Origin: Cryptomeria japonica
Taxonomy: Eukaryota; Streptophyta; Pinopsida; Cupressales; Cupressaceae
Length of the DNA: 60,000 bases
Direction of reading: 5' to 3'
Assembly (NCBI RefSeq): GCF_030272615.1
Contig: NC_081414.1
Span: 820,226,396 to 820,286,395 of the forward strand
Shown: in pieces, positions 23,001 to 33,343 of the stretch
Layout: every line of letters starts with the position of its first letter
How positions within the stretch are numbered: the stretch's first letter is position 1
The notes under the pieces: model-generated
What the model was told of the DNA's origin: nothing
Seen by the model: the letters and a program-made list of their open reading frames with translations, nothing else
Database searches by the model: none
Made by a program: the position numbers and the translations under genes

Positions 23001-23990
23001 ATCCCAATCTTGAGGTGTTTGGAGTTAATTATGTTACTTAGATTGTTTAGTTTATCTTTCAATAATTTACATTTGAGCACAATTACTTCACACAACCTCA
23101 AAACACTTTACTTCTGTGATGAGACCATCTATTTCTTCTATTTCTTCTTAGTATATTATTGTAAAAATGGATTTGAGTAATGATTGGAAGTTTTTTAGCT
23201 TGATTAAGGTAGAATATAAAGTAGCTATTTGGTTTATTTTAGTTAAATAAATGTGATTTAAAATTCTTCTAATATGTCTCTATGAGTGTGCAAGATGTTA
23301 CAATGTAGTTAAATGAGTTATTAAATAACTCATGACAAGATGAAGCTTCAAAAACACTTGCAGTAGAGAGCTCCAGAAAACTCCAGACATTGTAGAAGGC
23401 CTTGATGAAATTAAGATAAGATATATAACATTCTTGAATACTCCCAACACACTCCAACAATCATACAAAATCATGGAGCATCAGTCATTCTTAAATCAAT
23501 GGGCAAAGTGTTTGTTTCATGCAAGTTGTAGTTGCACACTACATTGTGTTATCTTTCTTCAACAAAGATAACTCAAGTTACCAAAGCACTCCAATGTAAT
23601 TGAATTATTGTAGAATCTTCCTCACGATGATCAACAATGATTTGGTCAACTTGATTATTAATGCATTCATTCACGTTGAGAACTTGAAGACTTCTAAAAA
23701 ATTTGGCGCCCATAAATTCTGGAAAACGCAATCTTAGTAAAACAATGATATCTCCCTCGTTTCCTAACAAAATTCAATTTTTTAAAAAGATATGGAAACT
23801 AGACTTGAAAGGATAAAAAACCTTTTGAGAGTTTGGCGCGATTTACAACAGGAAGAGAGAAGTAATTGACTGAAGATGACTGAGACAAAGATGGCGGGAT
23901 GAAGGACAACAAGTTCAGTTTTCTCAATCTTTTGTAAACACTCCCTTCAAAAGTGGATCTTGGATCCACATTATTATTAGATTGGTTGGG
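23001..23990. other. No recognisable gene
   Basis: A minus-strand reading at 23,573-23,770 (GDIIVLLRLRFPEF, then GAKFFRSLQVLNVNE) looks mildly protein-like but I cannot assign it. The remaining sequence is AT-rich and frame-broken. Confidence 0.3.
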
Positions 23991-23999
23991 TATATATGG

Positions 24000-24520
24000 A
24001 ATGAGAATTATATAAATATATTATAATAATTTGAGAAAAGGGGGGGATTAGAAAGGCTTGTTTTAGCCTGAGGAATTAGGATAACTTTTGTAGTTTCATT
24101 TCCAGCAATGTATTTTCAGATTTTTAGATTAAATTTGAATTCGAGAAAGCATTTCATTTCCAGAAAGTATGAATTAAATTAGCCTCTTTCCTTTCCAGCA
24201 AGTATGATATAGATTAGATATTTACTTTCATGCAAGTTTAGTCTATTCAATTCCTACAAGTGTGCCTTAGATTAGCTTTCCTTTCATGCAATTTAGAATA
24301 GACTGTCAAATGAGTTTTGTCAATTCTCTATTGCATACAACCATGGACACTGCCCTGGATTGATAAATTAAATGATGAGGATTACAACAACCTCATCATT
24401 TTTGGTGCCATTGTCAGTGATAGGTGTCATTAGGGAGTTGGGAAAATCAGTTTGACAACCTTTTAAGTTTAGAAGTTCCTTTGAAAGATTTGTCTCTCAA
24501 ACCCCTCCCCCCCCCCCCCA
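24000..24520 (+). mobile_element. Possible Athila-like gypsy LTR end and degenerate PBS
   Basis: At about 24,398-24,412 the sequence TTTGGTGCCATTGTC resembles the Athila-type PBS (TTGGCGCCGTTGCC, complementary to tRNA-Asp) with C-to-T and G-to-A changes at CpG-like positions. Upstream is T-rich LTR-like sequence ending ATCATT. A poly-C then A-rich run follows at 24,507-24,560. With no paired LTR this remains tentative. Confidence 0.35.
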
Positions 24521-24589
24521 AAAAAAAACAAAAAACAAAAAACAAACGAAAAAAACACTGAATCAAAACCCCCAAACACCAGATCTAAA

Positions 24590-25647
24590 GAGAAATGGTT
24601 CTATTTTTTTCAAAATATCCTTAGTTGGAGGACAATCACTCCAAGTCCTAGCAAAGGATATTTCTTTAAAGAAAGAATTGATGGCTTATTTCTTGCAAGA
24701 GGTGGATAATGTAATGAAGAGATCTTATCTTCATTACAGAAGCTTGCAAAAGAAATACTTATTTGGAGACCTTTAAAGTCCATGAATGGCTACCCAAGTA
24801 GATTTTTCAAATCAAAGGAGGGCTGCCCAATCAGAGATTTGAAGAACAAGGAGCTGGTTCTAGTCATGCATGCACCAGATCAGAAGGAAGGATTACAATA
24901 TCTCTCCAACCAGCCCAAGCATTTTATAGAATCAGAAATCATGGAGAAGGTTTTCACTTTGAAGGAAGGTGAAGCATTGGATTTCAAAAACATTATCATG
25001 TTCTTTTCATTATCTTCTCTCAAAAATTTGAATGCATGGAAATATATTGTAAGAAAGAGAATATATTTTTCACAATAAGATAATGGTTATGTGTAACCTC
25101 TCTAGATCATCCAATAGAGTAGGTTAGGGTAGATTTATTTTAAATTGCAAATAAGTGCTTTGCACATGCTATTTCCTCTTCTCAAAGGTTGTAAACATGC
25201 ACTTTTGTACAAGTTGTTGCACTTAAAACTTGCTGCAAATATTTTGGCATCATGAATGATTGGTTGTTGTAGTCTTGAGCTCTAGCTCTAGCACTAAATA
25301 TTCAAAAGCATGGAAGCAAAAACAATGATGAAGCAATCTGAGTTTTTAGTTAGCATAAAGGATCAAGTTGCAGCTGAAGAAACTCTTTGCATGCATCATG
25401 GGGGAAGCAAACTACGACTCATGCATGATGGTTGCATAAAAACTAATATAAAATTAGGTATTTGCTTTATCATTTTACTCCTATTCAGCTTAAAGTTATT
25501 TCATTCTACTCATTCCACTCAAAAAGAAGAAGAAAAATTTCCTAAGAGCTTATTCCAAGATTTATGGAACTGTCAACAGCTAAAATTTTATTTTAAATGC
25601 TAATCGGGAGCCATCAGAAGCTATCAGGAGCTACCTGGAACAATTGT
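24590..25647 (+). other. Two small plus-strand ORFs of unknown origin
   Basis: 24,782-25,078 (98 codons: KEGCPIRDLKNKELVLVMHA, FTLKEGEALDFKN) and 25,310-25,603 (97 codons, with a hydrophobic segment ICFIILLLFSLKLF). They follow the possible Athila-like PBS and might be gag relics, but I recognise no domain. The second could encode one membrane helix; short AT-rich ORFs produce this by chance. Confidence 0.25.
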
Positions 25648-26634
25648 TGTTGGAATCAGGGATCACTGAGAGGGGGGAGGGTGAATCAGTAATCTACTAG
25701 CTGGTTAGCAGATTTTTTAGACTTAACTTTCAACCACCAAAAGCAAATACTTGAAACTGAAATGCAGAAACATAAAACAAACAACCACAAGATCATAACA
25801 TCGGTATTTTTACATGGAAACCCAAATGGGAAAAACCACAGTGGGATTTGAACCCACAATATTATTCCACTATGGCCAGTAGCAAAACAATATTACACAA
25901 TGGGAATGCACATGCATTCAAGCACATTGCCTAGAGCTCACGGCTCAATTACAATGACCTAGAAGGCTACAACCCTCAAGGAAGTCTCATTGACTTACAA
26001 AGTTGTTACAATGATGAATTACAATTTATGAACTCTAAAATAACATCTATTATGCCTGGATGAGTTCCAGTTAAGTGTTGAATGCACTGACTAGATCACT
26101 TTTGCTATTCTGCTCTATTTTGCCCTATTCTCTGTCTCAGTCAGCTACCAGATCAAGAATGCGCATGTGAAACTACACCAAAATGGATTCTTGATCACCT
26201 CTCACTCGCAAACAATTGCACCATACACCAAAAAGATCACCCACACCAATCATATATACCGGCAACCACAAAATAGATCATACATCATTTTGGCCTAAAA
26301 GTGTAACGTGTAGTCACATGTCAGCTTGATCAGATCAAAAAGGATAAATGCGGATCACCAAAATGATAATAGAATGATGTGTCTAATTTGGCCCAATCAT
26401 CCCAAACATGATTCAATGCATCACAATCATCAAAAAATCTTCCGGACCCAAAAATGTACTGTTCTTCTTGAAATACCAGTTAGTCAGGTACCGGTTAACA
26501 CACGCTTCCAGTTAAGAAAAATCACGACCACTGGATCAAATCTCTATGAAGATTTTCCATCGATGATAACCCTAAACCATTAATCATCCACTAGAAACAA
26601 CCAAAAACCACTGGATGAGTGTCAATTTCCAATA
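25648..26634 (-). repeat. 3' LTR of a Sirevirus-like copia element
   Basis: The termini are inverted repeats: TGTTGGAATC at 25,648 and TTTCCAATA at the other end (CA of the ideal TTCCAACA is mutated to TA). The PPT abuts the right edge. Length is 987 bp. The GAGAGGGGGGAGGGTGAATCA word just inside the left end is typical of copia LTRs in plants. The partner 5' LTR is not in the window. Confidence 0.75.
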
Positions 26635-26800
26635 ATCTCCCCCTTTGGCATTGATGGCAACACTTGTGAAAAATGGCTAAGTGTTGAGCACTGTACACCG
26701 GTTTAAAAGAATCAAAAGAATTTCTAAGGCTCCCCCTTAGACAAAGAATTCCACTCTTCAATATTGTACATTTTTCACCCTCTCTCCCCCCCTTTGACAA
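26635..26800 (-). other. Copia polypurine tract, with upstream duplicates
   Basis: On the minus strand GCCATCAATGCCAAAGGGGG leads into AGAT and the LTR. A second copy of the same pattern, GTTGTCAAAGGGGGGAGAGA, lies about 140 bp upstream (26,772-26,800). Repeated PPTs next to the 3' LTR are a known trait of Sireviruses. Confidence 0.78.
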
Positions 26801-26879
26801 CAATGCCAAAGATGGGGTGCTATCCTGAACATAGATATTTATAAATACTTGAAGAGGTCATCATAAATAGTCTTAAAAA

Positions 26880-29703
26880 ATACTAGGTGAGTATCCCACC
26901 CACTCTTCAAATTATCCAAAACTATGATGAATGCACTAAATACAGTAGCATGAATACAGGTCGGGTCATCTCCTTCATACAATCCACCTTATTACTTAAT
27001 ATGGTGTCCAACCGGGTGGCAATCAGGTTCCAGAGTTCACCTACTCTTCTCAAAATTTTGTCCTTGTTTGCTTGGAGCCTTGAGATCTAATCATTTAGAG
27101 CTATAATCTTCCCTTCAACACTTTTGGTTAATGTTACATTAGGATCAAAGGACTGAGAAATACCAACAAGCTTGCCCTAGCAAATACCTATCTGCTTGTC
27201 AATATCTACAGTGAATTTAGGCAAGATTTATACAAATTACCGGCTTCTGACAACGTGTATGAAATAATCTGCAATCTCTTATTTAGTCTCACTCTATCAT
27301 CCTCAATCATCTTCTAGAATGTTTGAATTCTAACATCCTTAAATTTATCCAAAAGTTTCTGTGTAGTAGTCTTCTCCAAAGAATCAAAATTGGTATTTAC
27401 ATTGTTAATCAATTATAACAATTTGCCGGAGGGGCTGTTAATGGAATCCAACTGTACATTTGGATCCACCTTCTACAAAACATCTACTGACATCAAAATT
27501 AGCCTTTTATCTTCAGATTCTGACTTCATCAGATCTTGATTGGCCTAGGCTTGCACAACAACTACGAGCATGAGCTTCTCTGCAAGAGACATATTCCCAA
27601 GGTTAACAGAACCATCAAGATTAATAGAGATATGAGGTGGGGTCCTTGTAACCAGAGGAGTGACAATTTATGATTCAGCTACACCTTTACCTTTATCAAC
27701 CTTAGAAACCTTAGCCTCTGTTGTCTCAACATCCTTCTTCTCTCCCTCATCCCCTTTATCTTTTGCATCGGTGTTGCCACTTGGTGCAGTTTCAACCTGT
27801 TGAATCTCAGGGGTTGCAGAGCTATCCACCATCGAAGGAACATCATCGGTCTCAGCATGAAGTGTAGTGTTACCTTGGTCTTCTAGATGATCCTCAGTCC
27901 GAGTTTCATTCATCTGACTTCCAGAAACACCTTGCTTCTCTTCTGGCTGAGATGATTTGAATGCATCCTTATACAGAGGGTCATGCTGAATTATCTTTCT
28001 CCATATCTCCTCTATTTCTTTCCTCACCTCTTCCATATTTCCAATCATCAACCTATTAATCCTATTCTTTCTTCAGAATTCTTTTTTGTTAGCCTCTTCA
28101 ATTAGCCTCTTGGCTTCACCATGTGTGATACAGGTGCAAACATTTATTAATTCTCTCTCCTTCATCTCCCTGTTAGTATTATTGGCAGTCATTCTCCTTG
28201 CATCTATAAGGCTGTACAAATCCTTTGGAATGGTCTTCTCCAGTTCAATTAATGTTTTTCTAACATTGTGTAAATGTAGTACAAATACTTCTTCAACCTT
28301 TCTTTGATCAACTTCATCTAAATTCTCATAATAAGCTCCAATATTCTTTAAATTTCCATCAACTATTATTTCATCTATCAACTTATCTGTTGTTATTGGA
28401 GGAACAATTGTATACTTACCTTGTAAGTCACCAGACTCAAGGTCTTTATCAAGTTGACTTTTGACCTGTCTACCTCTTCTGGATGTTTCGATAGGAGCAG
28501 GATCAGATTTTTCCTTCTTGCTTTGTTGGGCTCCACTGGACTACGACCTCCTCACCACTCTCACAAACTCTTCTTTCTTCTTCGCCTTACATGCTTCCTC
28601 CTCATACTCAGTTTCAAAAGCCACCAGAGATACAACAACATAAGTTATTTTAGGCTTCTCCTTCTGCTTCAACACACCTAACCTGGATGGGTTAGGTTTT
28701 ACAGATTGTGCCACCGGAGCAGGAGTAGACTTGGTTTCTTTTGCCTTGACCTTGGAGGTAACCAGATCAACCTTGGGTTTCTTAGTTTCCTCTTTGGCCT
28801 CTTTTTGTGTATGACTTTCCCTTGCTTTCTTCACCTCCTCTTGGGTGAAACCCATCTGAATTGCTACCTCCTCAGCCATCTTAGTAACCTTCCTTTTCCG
28901 AGCAGGTGCAATGAATTGCATGTGTAGACTAAGGTCTTTCTCCTTGAAAGTACCAAATATACCTTCCTTAGGGTCCATCGATTGACTTAGAAGATATTGG
29001 GAATACGCCTCAAGAGTAACAGTGTCAACTTCATACCCCATGGGCATGATCCACACTATTCTGGGTTCTACAACTTCCATTAGACACTAATCTTTGTCTA
29101 CCATGAAGCATATGGTTTGCTCATATTTCTCCACAATTTCCTTAGGGAACCTCTCTCTTCTTTTCATTGCTTCTTCCAAGGATTTGAAATATCCCCAGAG
29201 AGAAGATATCCTCATCATTGCATCACCAACTCCCCATAATCCTTCTTTGATCTGCATGGCCATCAGTCTATCATAGGCCCATTAGACCTTTCCTTTTATA
29301 TCGAGTATCTCGTTTAGGAAGTATAAAGCTAGACAAATAAGAAGTGTACCATATTTAAATGTGTGCTTTTTATCCTACTTGATCTTCTTCAAATTGTGCT
29401 CAATAATTCATTCAGGAGGGTTGTGCACAAATCATACCTTTTGTCTTCCTTCAACATCTGATATGCAGAGTAAATAGTAGTATCGAAGACAAAGTTGTAC
29501 CTGCTTGACTGGTAAACCTTGTAACTGACTACCATCAATGCAATTTTCACATCATTCTCCAAAATGTCATTTATGGTCATTGATCTGCTATCAAATTTGG
29601 AGCCAGTGGTAGCTATCACCATGTCATTTGACACTTTCCTTAGGCTGGGCACCTCACCAGTTTCGACTAATCCTGTCAAAGCTCGAATCGCTTGCGGAAT
29701 CAT
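26880..29703 (-). pseudogene. Env-like/accessory ORF of the Sirevirus-like copia element
   Basis: The minus-strand readings at 29,389-29,703, 28,541-29,080, 28,073-28,381 and 27,668-28,051, plus a stop-interrupted continuation to about 26,880, lie between where pol should end and the 3' LTR. That is the place of the extra (env-like) ORF of Sireviruses. The segment from 29,080 down is one frame with stops; the first piece is in another frame. The protein begins with a folded-looking part (VVSYKVYQSSRYNFVFDT), then a Lys/Glu-rich part (EEVKKARESHTQKEAKEETK) and an acidic, Thr/Glu-rich tail (GDEGEKKDVETTEAKVSK). No signal peptide or membrane helix is evident, so an envelope function is not supported; the label is positional. 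Confidence 0.6.
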
Positions 29704-30372
29704 ACTTTAACATTTGCGCATTGCCTTATTTTAGCATTTTTGCATCGCATTAACATTTCTCCTATGATTCGCACTTGGTCTTTATCATTTGCGAGCATCG
29801 AGTCCTTCTTCTACATCCTTCATTTGTCTCGCTTTCAAATTTGGTCTTGTCAGTAGCAATATTTGTCATGATTTTGGTCAATCTTATCCTGTCACATTAA
29901 TGTGAGTATTCATTTGTCATCATTTTGGACATCGTCAATCCTAATTAGGGTTTTGTCCTCTTATCAATCTTGTCATCATGCGATCGATCCTTGTCTTTTG
30001 ATCAATTTGTCATCAATCTTATCATTTTGCAATCTATTTTGTCATTGATCCTTGTCTTCTTGTCAATTTTGTCATTTTGTGATCGATTTGTCATCGATCG
30101 TCATCTTTCTCAATTATGTCAATTTCGATCAATTAGTCATTGTTCCTCGTCATTTGGCGCATTTATCAATCACATCATTTATCAGCATCGGTCTTTTATC
30201 AAATCAGAATCATGATCAAATCGAATCGACATCAATTATCTTTTGTCAAGACCTAATTGTCATCCTTGCATTTCTAATTCATCTTTTAAGGTTTCATGAT
30301 TTTATTCATTTAACCCTGTTTGTCATTTCTCCCTCTAGGTTAAATTATTTATTTATTTATCCTAGGTCTTCG
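29704..30372 (+). repeat. TTTGTCATC/GATCGAT-rich degenerate repeat region
   Basis: It is dominated by irregular copies of words such as TTTGTCAT, TCAATCTTGTCATC and GATCGATT, with a spacing of roughly 25-35 bp. There is no coding content. It directly precedes the proposed start of the element B 5' LTR and may be the U3 of that LTR if the LTR is longer than I assume. Confidence 0.45.
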
Positions 30373-31221
30373 TGTCACAATTAAATGTTTAATTTAATTG
30401 GCTAACTAATTATTCCTCTTTTTGTGAATTAATTAATAAATGACAAATTATTAATTGATTTACTTAATTTCTCCTAATTCCTAATTCCTAATTTTTCATC
30501 AATTTCTAAATTCCCTCTTTGTGAATTAATTACTAAATGAAAAATTATTAATTAATTCACTAAATTCCTAATTTCCTCATTTTCTAATTCCTAATTTCCT
30601 ACTTTCCAATTTTCTAATTTTCTTAATTTCTAATTCAATTTCCTCCTATTTTCCTCCTAATTTCATGGGAATGACATTTCAATTTGTCATAATTTGTCAT
30701 AATTGACAATCAATCAATTTTGACATAGAAATTTGTCATAATCTTGTCATGAATTATCAATCAATCAATTTTGCATAGAAAGTGCAAATTTGTCATAAAT
30801 TTGTCATAATTGACATTCTTGATTTGCAATTTCCATTTGAATCCCTTCATGCTAATTTGATCATCTCTCCAATTTGTCTATAAATTGGATGAATTTCTTC
30901 AATCCTAATCTAATCACTTTGTTGAATCAATCACGCTTTGAGTATTCTTGCGCTACTATCTTGTCTACTTGCTTTCATCTCATGTGTATGCACTAGTAGG
31001 TGAGATTCACAACAAAGCTATTTGAAGGAGAAAGAAGGACAATGGAGCCACATGAAGGAGACATTCAAATCTGCACTTGGTTTGCTTAATTTTCAAATCT
31101 TGAATGTTTTGTTTTCATGTCTTTATTGAGTGTGTTAGGATTGATCATTGCATTTGAGCTTTTGTGATTGAGCTATGACTAATATCGATTTGCTTTGATG
31201 ATTTCTGATTTCCTAGCTACA
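30373..31221 (+). repeat. 5' LTR of element B (start tentative)
   Basis: The start TGTCACAATTAAATG is chosen by likeness to the LTR starts of A (TGTAGGCACTTAAATTTG) and C. An AATTAATT-rich block (30,385-30,620) follows as in those LTRs. A TATA box CTATAAATT is at 30,879-30,887. The end ...TAGCTACA at 31,221 is 5 bp before the PBS. Repeated TTTGTCATAATTTGTCATAA words occupy 30,680-30,815. Confidence 0.6.
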
Positions 31222-31226
31222 TTAAT

Positions 31227-31244
31227 TGGTGAACCCGACGTGAA
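31227..31244 (+). other. Primer binding site of element B
   Basis: TGGTGAACCCGACGTGAA is identical to the first 18 nt of the element C PBS on the opposite strand. It is complementary to the 3' CCA end, acceptor stem and half of the T-arm of a tRNA (probably tRNA-Arg, as reported for Tat/Ogre elements). Confidence 0.88.
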
Positions 31245-31329
31245 CTAACCCCCTAACCATGCTTTTGAGTGCCTTTGAGTTGATTTGCAGGTTAAAAACC
31301 CAAGAAACAGGGTAATGCAGGGTTTTCTG

Positions 31330-31480
31330 AGAACTTTTGCGCCTGTGTCAAGCATTTTGCGCCTGTGTTATGCATTCTGCACCTGTGTTATGCATTCTGC
31401 GCCTGTGTCAAGGACAATCTGCGCCTGTGTCAAGCATTCTGTGCCTATGTCAAGACTTCTGCGCCTATGTAGGGATAGAA
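31330..31480 (+). repeat. Leader repeat array of element B (GCGCCTGTGT unit)
   Basis: Seven imperfect copies of a ~20-bp unit TTCTGCGCCTGTGTCAAGCA lie 85-250 bp after the PBS. The same unit recurs at 40,138-40,275 next to the antisense gene. Confidence 0.9.
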
Positions 31481-33343
31481 ATAGAGGTAAAGGGCAGTGT
31501 GTTTTTACTTGCAAATTGTTCTGTTTTGCATGCTGTTTTTGCTTTTTGGTTTTTTGGTACTGATTCTCTGTGCAGAACCTTGGCATACGCATGGCAAAGA
31601 CAAACAAATGAAACTACTAACACATTTTTGTGTAGGTTCGATAGTCAAAGACTAGACATATCAAACTTCTGACTTGGGTTTTGCAGGTTGCCTTGGAATA
31701 CAACTATTGAAATTAATATTTAGGCACCTAGTATGATTTCTAAATAGGAAGGAATGAATATATGTTTTCCTTGATTGTTGAGTTTGACATTTGAGTAGGA
31801 GAGTATGCTCTCATCCTTCTTAGGGTGATCAGAAATCCAGATCTTCAATACCATGCTCATGTTTTTGATTGTGTGTCACCTTTAGAGGGTCTGCCTTCCC
31901 GACCATTTGCTTTTGCAAGCAAGTGATAATCGTGAGAAGGGAATGACCCAAAGTGAGTATGGCTAGAATACCTTGGCATTCTAACTCACTATAAACAAAT
32001 ACCTGATGAGCAAAATCTTTGAAGGAAGGGTTACGTGGGAATTGCAGTTACTTGGGAAGTGATGACCCTTGAACTCTTTCTCATATCAACATCTAAGTAG
32101 GGCCTCACGGTCTAAATTGTGCTTGCATGACTACATTTGTTTGGTATCTTGATGGGCTTAATGTCTCAATCATGATTGCGTGACATCAAGGAGTAACGCT
32201 TAACAGAAATCCTTACTAAACACCTTGTATTTAGAGGCCAAAAATCCTTCTAGTTGCTTGAGAAGGACAAGTTCGGATACTTGGAAGAGATACTAAGTTC
32301 GCCATGGGGAGATTTCCATGGGGACTGATGCTTGGCTGCCCTGAGAAGTGAGTGCCGTGGAGGGGAGCCCGTGGGGTCAAGCATCTATGTATTCTCCTTG
32401 AATCTCATAATGAGTCTACCTCTCAAGTACCTAATGTCCTTGCCTACCATAAGAAATGTGTTAATGAGCATGATTGTCTTGAGTCTAAGTTGAAATATCT
32501 TGTCTTCTTTGTTTGTCAAAAGTTGAATTGCATCTCAAGACAAATTGATTCAAAACAAGGTTAAACACAAGAACATGTCATCCAACAAAGTTCAAAACAT
32601 CTTCAAACATGGTTGTCAAATATTTTTCAAAATCTTGTCTCAACATTCATGTCACTTAGATTTAGGTTCATCCTAGGTTTGCATTTTGCAAAGTCATTGT
32701 CAATTACCAAGGTTAAGTTTCACCTAGGTCATACTCCTTTGCATATCAATAAGGGTCATCCATTTGCACGTGTCCTCTTGCATTAGAGTAATACCATTTC
32801 ATAATTCAACCTTAGGTTTTTCCTTAGGTTGACATTGTCATACATTTGCATTTGCATCCTTGTCCTCATAACATTAGGTCACATTTGCATATCCTAGGTC
32901 TCTTCATTAAGCTTAGGTCATTATCATATCATATTAGGGTCATTTGCATAGTAATTGTCCCTTTGCATATATTGTCAAAACTAGATTTTGTCATGCTTGA
33001 GTAATCCAAATCTTTGAATAAACCCTAAGTCATTGTTAAGAAGTCTAGACCTTATCAAACTTTTGTCTTTTTGTCATCCATGTCATTTGGTCAAACCTAG
33101 CTTAGTATCCAAGCATATAGGGGAGACATTGTCATTTTGTCCTTTTGTCTTTTGAGGTCTAGACATCATTTCAATTTCCTAAGGGTCTCATTTTTAGAAT
33201 TGCATTCATGAGTTTGTCAAAATCTTGAAAAAAGAACAAAAACATAGGTTGCATTCTTGCCATAGATTGCATTTCTGTCTGTTTAGTTTTCATTTAGTTG
33301 CATATCATACACCATCCTTTTAAAATCAAAAATCCCAAAAACA
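31481..33343 (+). other. Element B 5' untranslated leader
   Basis: A long leader with no convincing ORF. From 32,560 to 33,200 it is rich in CATTTGCAT, CCTAGGTT and TTGTCAT words. A candidate 3' splice site (TTGATTTGCAG before GTTAAAAA) at about 31,290 has an equivalent in element C (TTCATGCAG before GTTAAAC, minus strand near 57,845). Long leaders, sometimes with an intron, are known in Ogre-type Tat elements. Confidence 0.45.

Noticed and set aside
28541-29080. Host gene for a nuclear Lys/Glu-rich protein
   Set aside because: The position directly upstream of a copia PPT and 3' LTR and the shared stop-riddled frame show that it belongs to the retroelement.
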